From the NCBI GenBank assembly GCA_023266635.1, contig JAHFPU010000004.1, positions 1-38,682 on the forward strand: a stretch of DNA of 38,682 bases. The letters run 5' to 3'. Below, one piece after another: positions 38,145 to 38,682 of the stretch (positions are counted from its first letter, which is position 1; each line of letters opens with the position of its first letter). A program made the translations under genes and the position numbers. This DNA comes from Sphingobium sp. Lineage in GTDB: Bacteria > Pseudomonadota > Alphaproteobacteria > Sphingomonadales > Sphingomonadaceae. The notes beneath the pieces were generated by a model, which was not told where the DNA came from, ran no database searches, and saw only the letters and a program-made list of their open reading frames with translations.

Positions 38145-38682
38145 TCAGCGCTTGGCCATGGCTCGGCGCAAGGCGTCGTCGCTATTGTGCTTGAAGGCGA
38201 GCGAAACGCCCGCTTCCGCCGCCATATCAAATCCGTGGAACGCACCGGGATAAATATGCAGCTCGACCGGCACGCCTGCCCGCGTCAGCCGCCTTGCATA
38301 TTCCATATCTTCTTCCATGAAGAGATCGATCGCGCCGACCGCGATAAATGTTGCAGGCAAACCGCTCAGATCCTCGGTCCGCGCTGCCGCGCCATAGGCC
38401 TTGGTCGCGTCGCCGCCGGGAGCGTGACCCAGATATGCGCTCCAGCCGAAGCGGTTCTGATCCGCCGTCCAGATGAATTCCCCGCAATAAGGATGCGGCT
38501 GCGCTTTCGTGCAGGTGCGATCATCCAGCATCGGATAGATCAGGTGCTGGAAGGCAATCGGGAACTCACCCTTGTCGCGCACCATCACCGCCAATGCCGC
38601 AGCCAGTCCGCCGCCGGCGCTTTCACCGGTCACACCGACGCGGGTCGTATCGATCTTGAGCGCCTGCGCGTTGCCGTGAAGG
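38145..38682 (-). CDS. Alpha/beta hydrolase, hormone-sensitive-lipase family, N-terminal part outside window
   Basis: At least 179 residues from the right edge to the stop at 38145. The nucleophile motif GESAGGGLAAAL follows VGVT at the start of the visible part; the catalytic Asp is probably in AIDLFMEEDMEYARRL, and the His is in YPGAFHGFD. This is the group IV (HSL/Hydrolase 3) esterase pattern. It would hydrolyse an ester or lactone in the cytoplasm. The oxyanion HGGG motif should lie just beyond the window edge. It converges on the FAD-SnoaL-hydratase operon and may close the cluster or belong to a further block. Confidence 0.85.
   Translation of the reverse strand, partial: LHGNAQALKIDTTRVGVTGESAGGGLAAALAVMVRDKGEFPIAFQHLIYPMLDDRTCTKAQPHPYCGEFIWTADQNRFGWSAYLGHAPGGDATKAYGAAARTEDLSGLPATFIAVGAIDLFMEEDMEYARRLTRAGVPVELHIYPGAFHGFDMAAEAGVSLAFKHNSDDALRRAMAKR

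Noticed and set aside
1-38682. CRISPR arrays, IS elements, toxin-antitoxin or phage-defence systems
   Set aside because: No regularly spaced repeats, transposase motifs, terminal repeats or defence-type proteins were found on either strand.

Overview
The window looks like part of a Sphingomonadales (Alphaproteobacteria) chromosome. The signs are a high G+C content, a TonB receptor and xenobiotic-type gene set typical of sphingomonads, and an imperfect inverted repeat around TTCGACAGGCTCAGCCCGAA (16276-16354), which I recall as a common intergenic repeat in that order. No phage, IS or CRISPR structure was seen. The left edge (1-1664) looks like ordinary background: a truncated dicarboxylate transporter, a tRNA-Val with its terminator, and a small unknown protein.

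From about 1.76 kb to at least 38.1 kb the window is one dense catabolic gene cluster. The left block (1.8-15.3 kb) holds a TetR regulator, an uptake operon (TonB receptor, AMP-forming acyl-CoA ligase, MFS permease), a cytochrome P450, an SDR-SDR-ThuA-OYE operon and a second acyl-CoA ligase. The right block (15.3-38.1 kb) holds a second TetR regulator, two Rieske oxygenase alpha subunits, five more SDRs, acyl-CoA processing genes (thioesterase, MaoC hydratase, acyl-CoA dehydrogenase, CaiB-type CoA transferase, an OB-fold/thiolase-like lyase pair, enoyl-CoA hydratase), a complete E1alpha/E1beta/E2 set of a 2-oxoacid or acetoin dehydrogenase without E3, an azoreductase-type flavoprotein, a TIM-barrel protein, a second ThuA-like protein, a VOC isomerase, a KstD/fumarate-reductase-type flavoprotein and a SnoaL-like protein. 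A hydrolase of the hormone-sensitive-lipase family is cut by the right edge.

The most informative non-coding signal is two sets of operator-like sites. Six copies of ACANNCWTGNNTGT, flanked by A and T runs, sit in five intergenic regions of the right block, including both sides of the second TetR gene. A different dyad, close to TTTAAGGCAAGTGCCTTAAA, lies before the first TetR gene, the TonB operon and the SDR-SDR-ThuA-OYE operon. This suggests two TetR-controlled regulons side by side.

Inferred logic: a hydrophobic substrate enters by the TonB receptor and MFS permease and is CoA-activated. It is hydroxylated by the P450 and Rieske enzymes, then oxidised or desaturated by the SDRs, OYE and FAD enzyme. 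It is shortened by beta-oxidation, retro-aldol and 2-oxoacid-dehydrogenase chemistry. No recognisable ring-cleavage dioxygenase, Rieske reductase or ferredoxin, or E3 is in the window, so partners must lie elsewhere. The substrate cannot be named from sequence; an alicyclic, terpenoid, steroid-like or alkyl-aromatic acid would fit.
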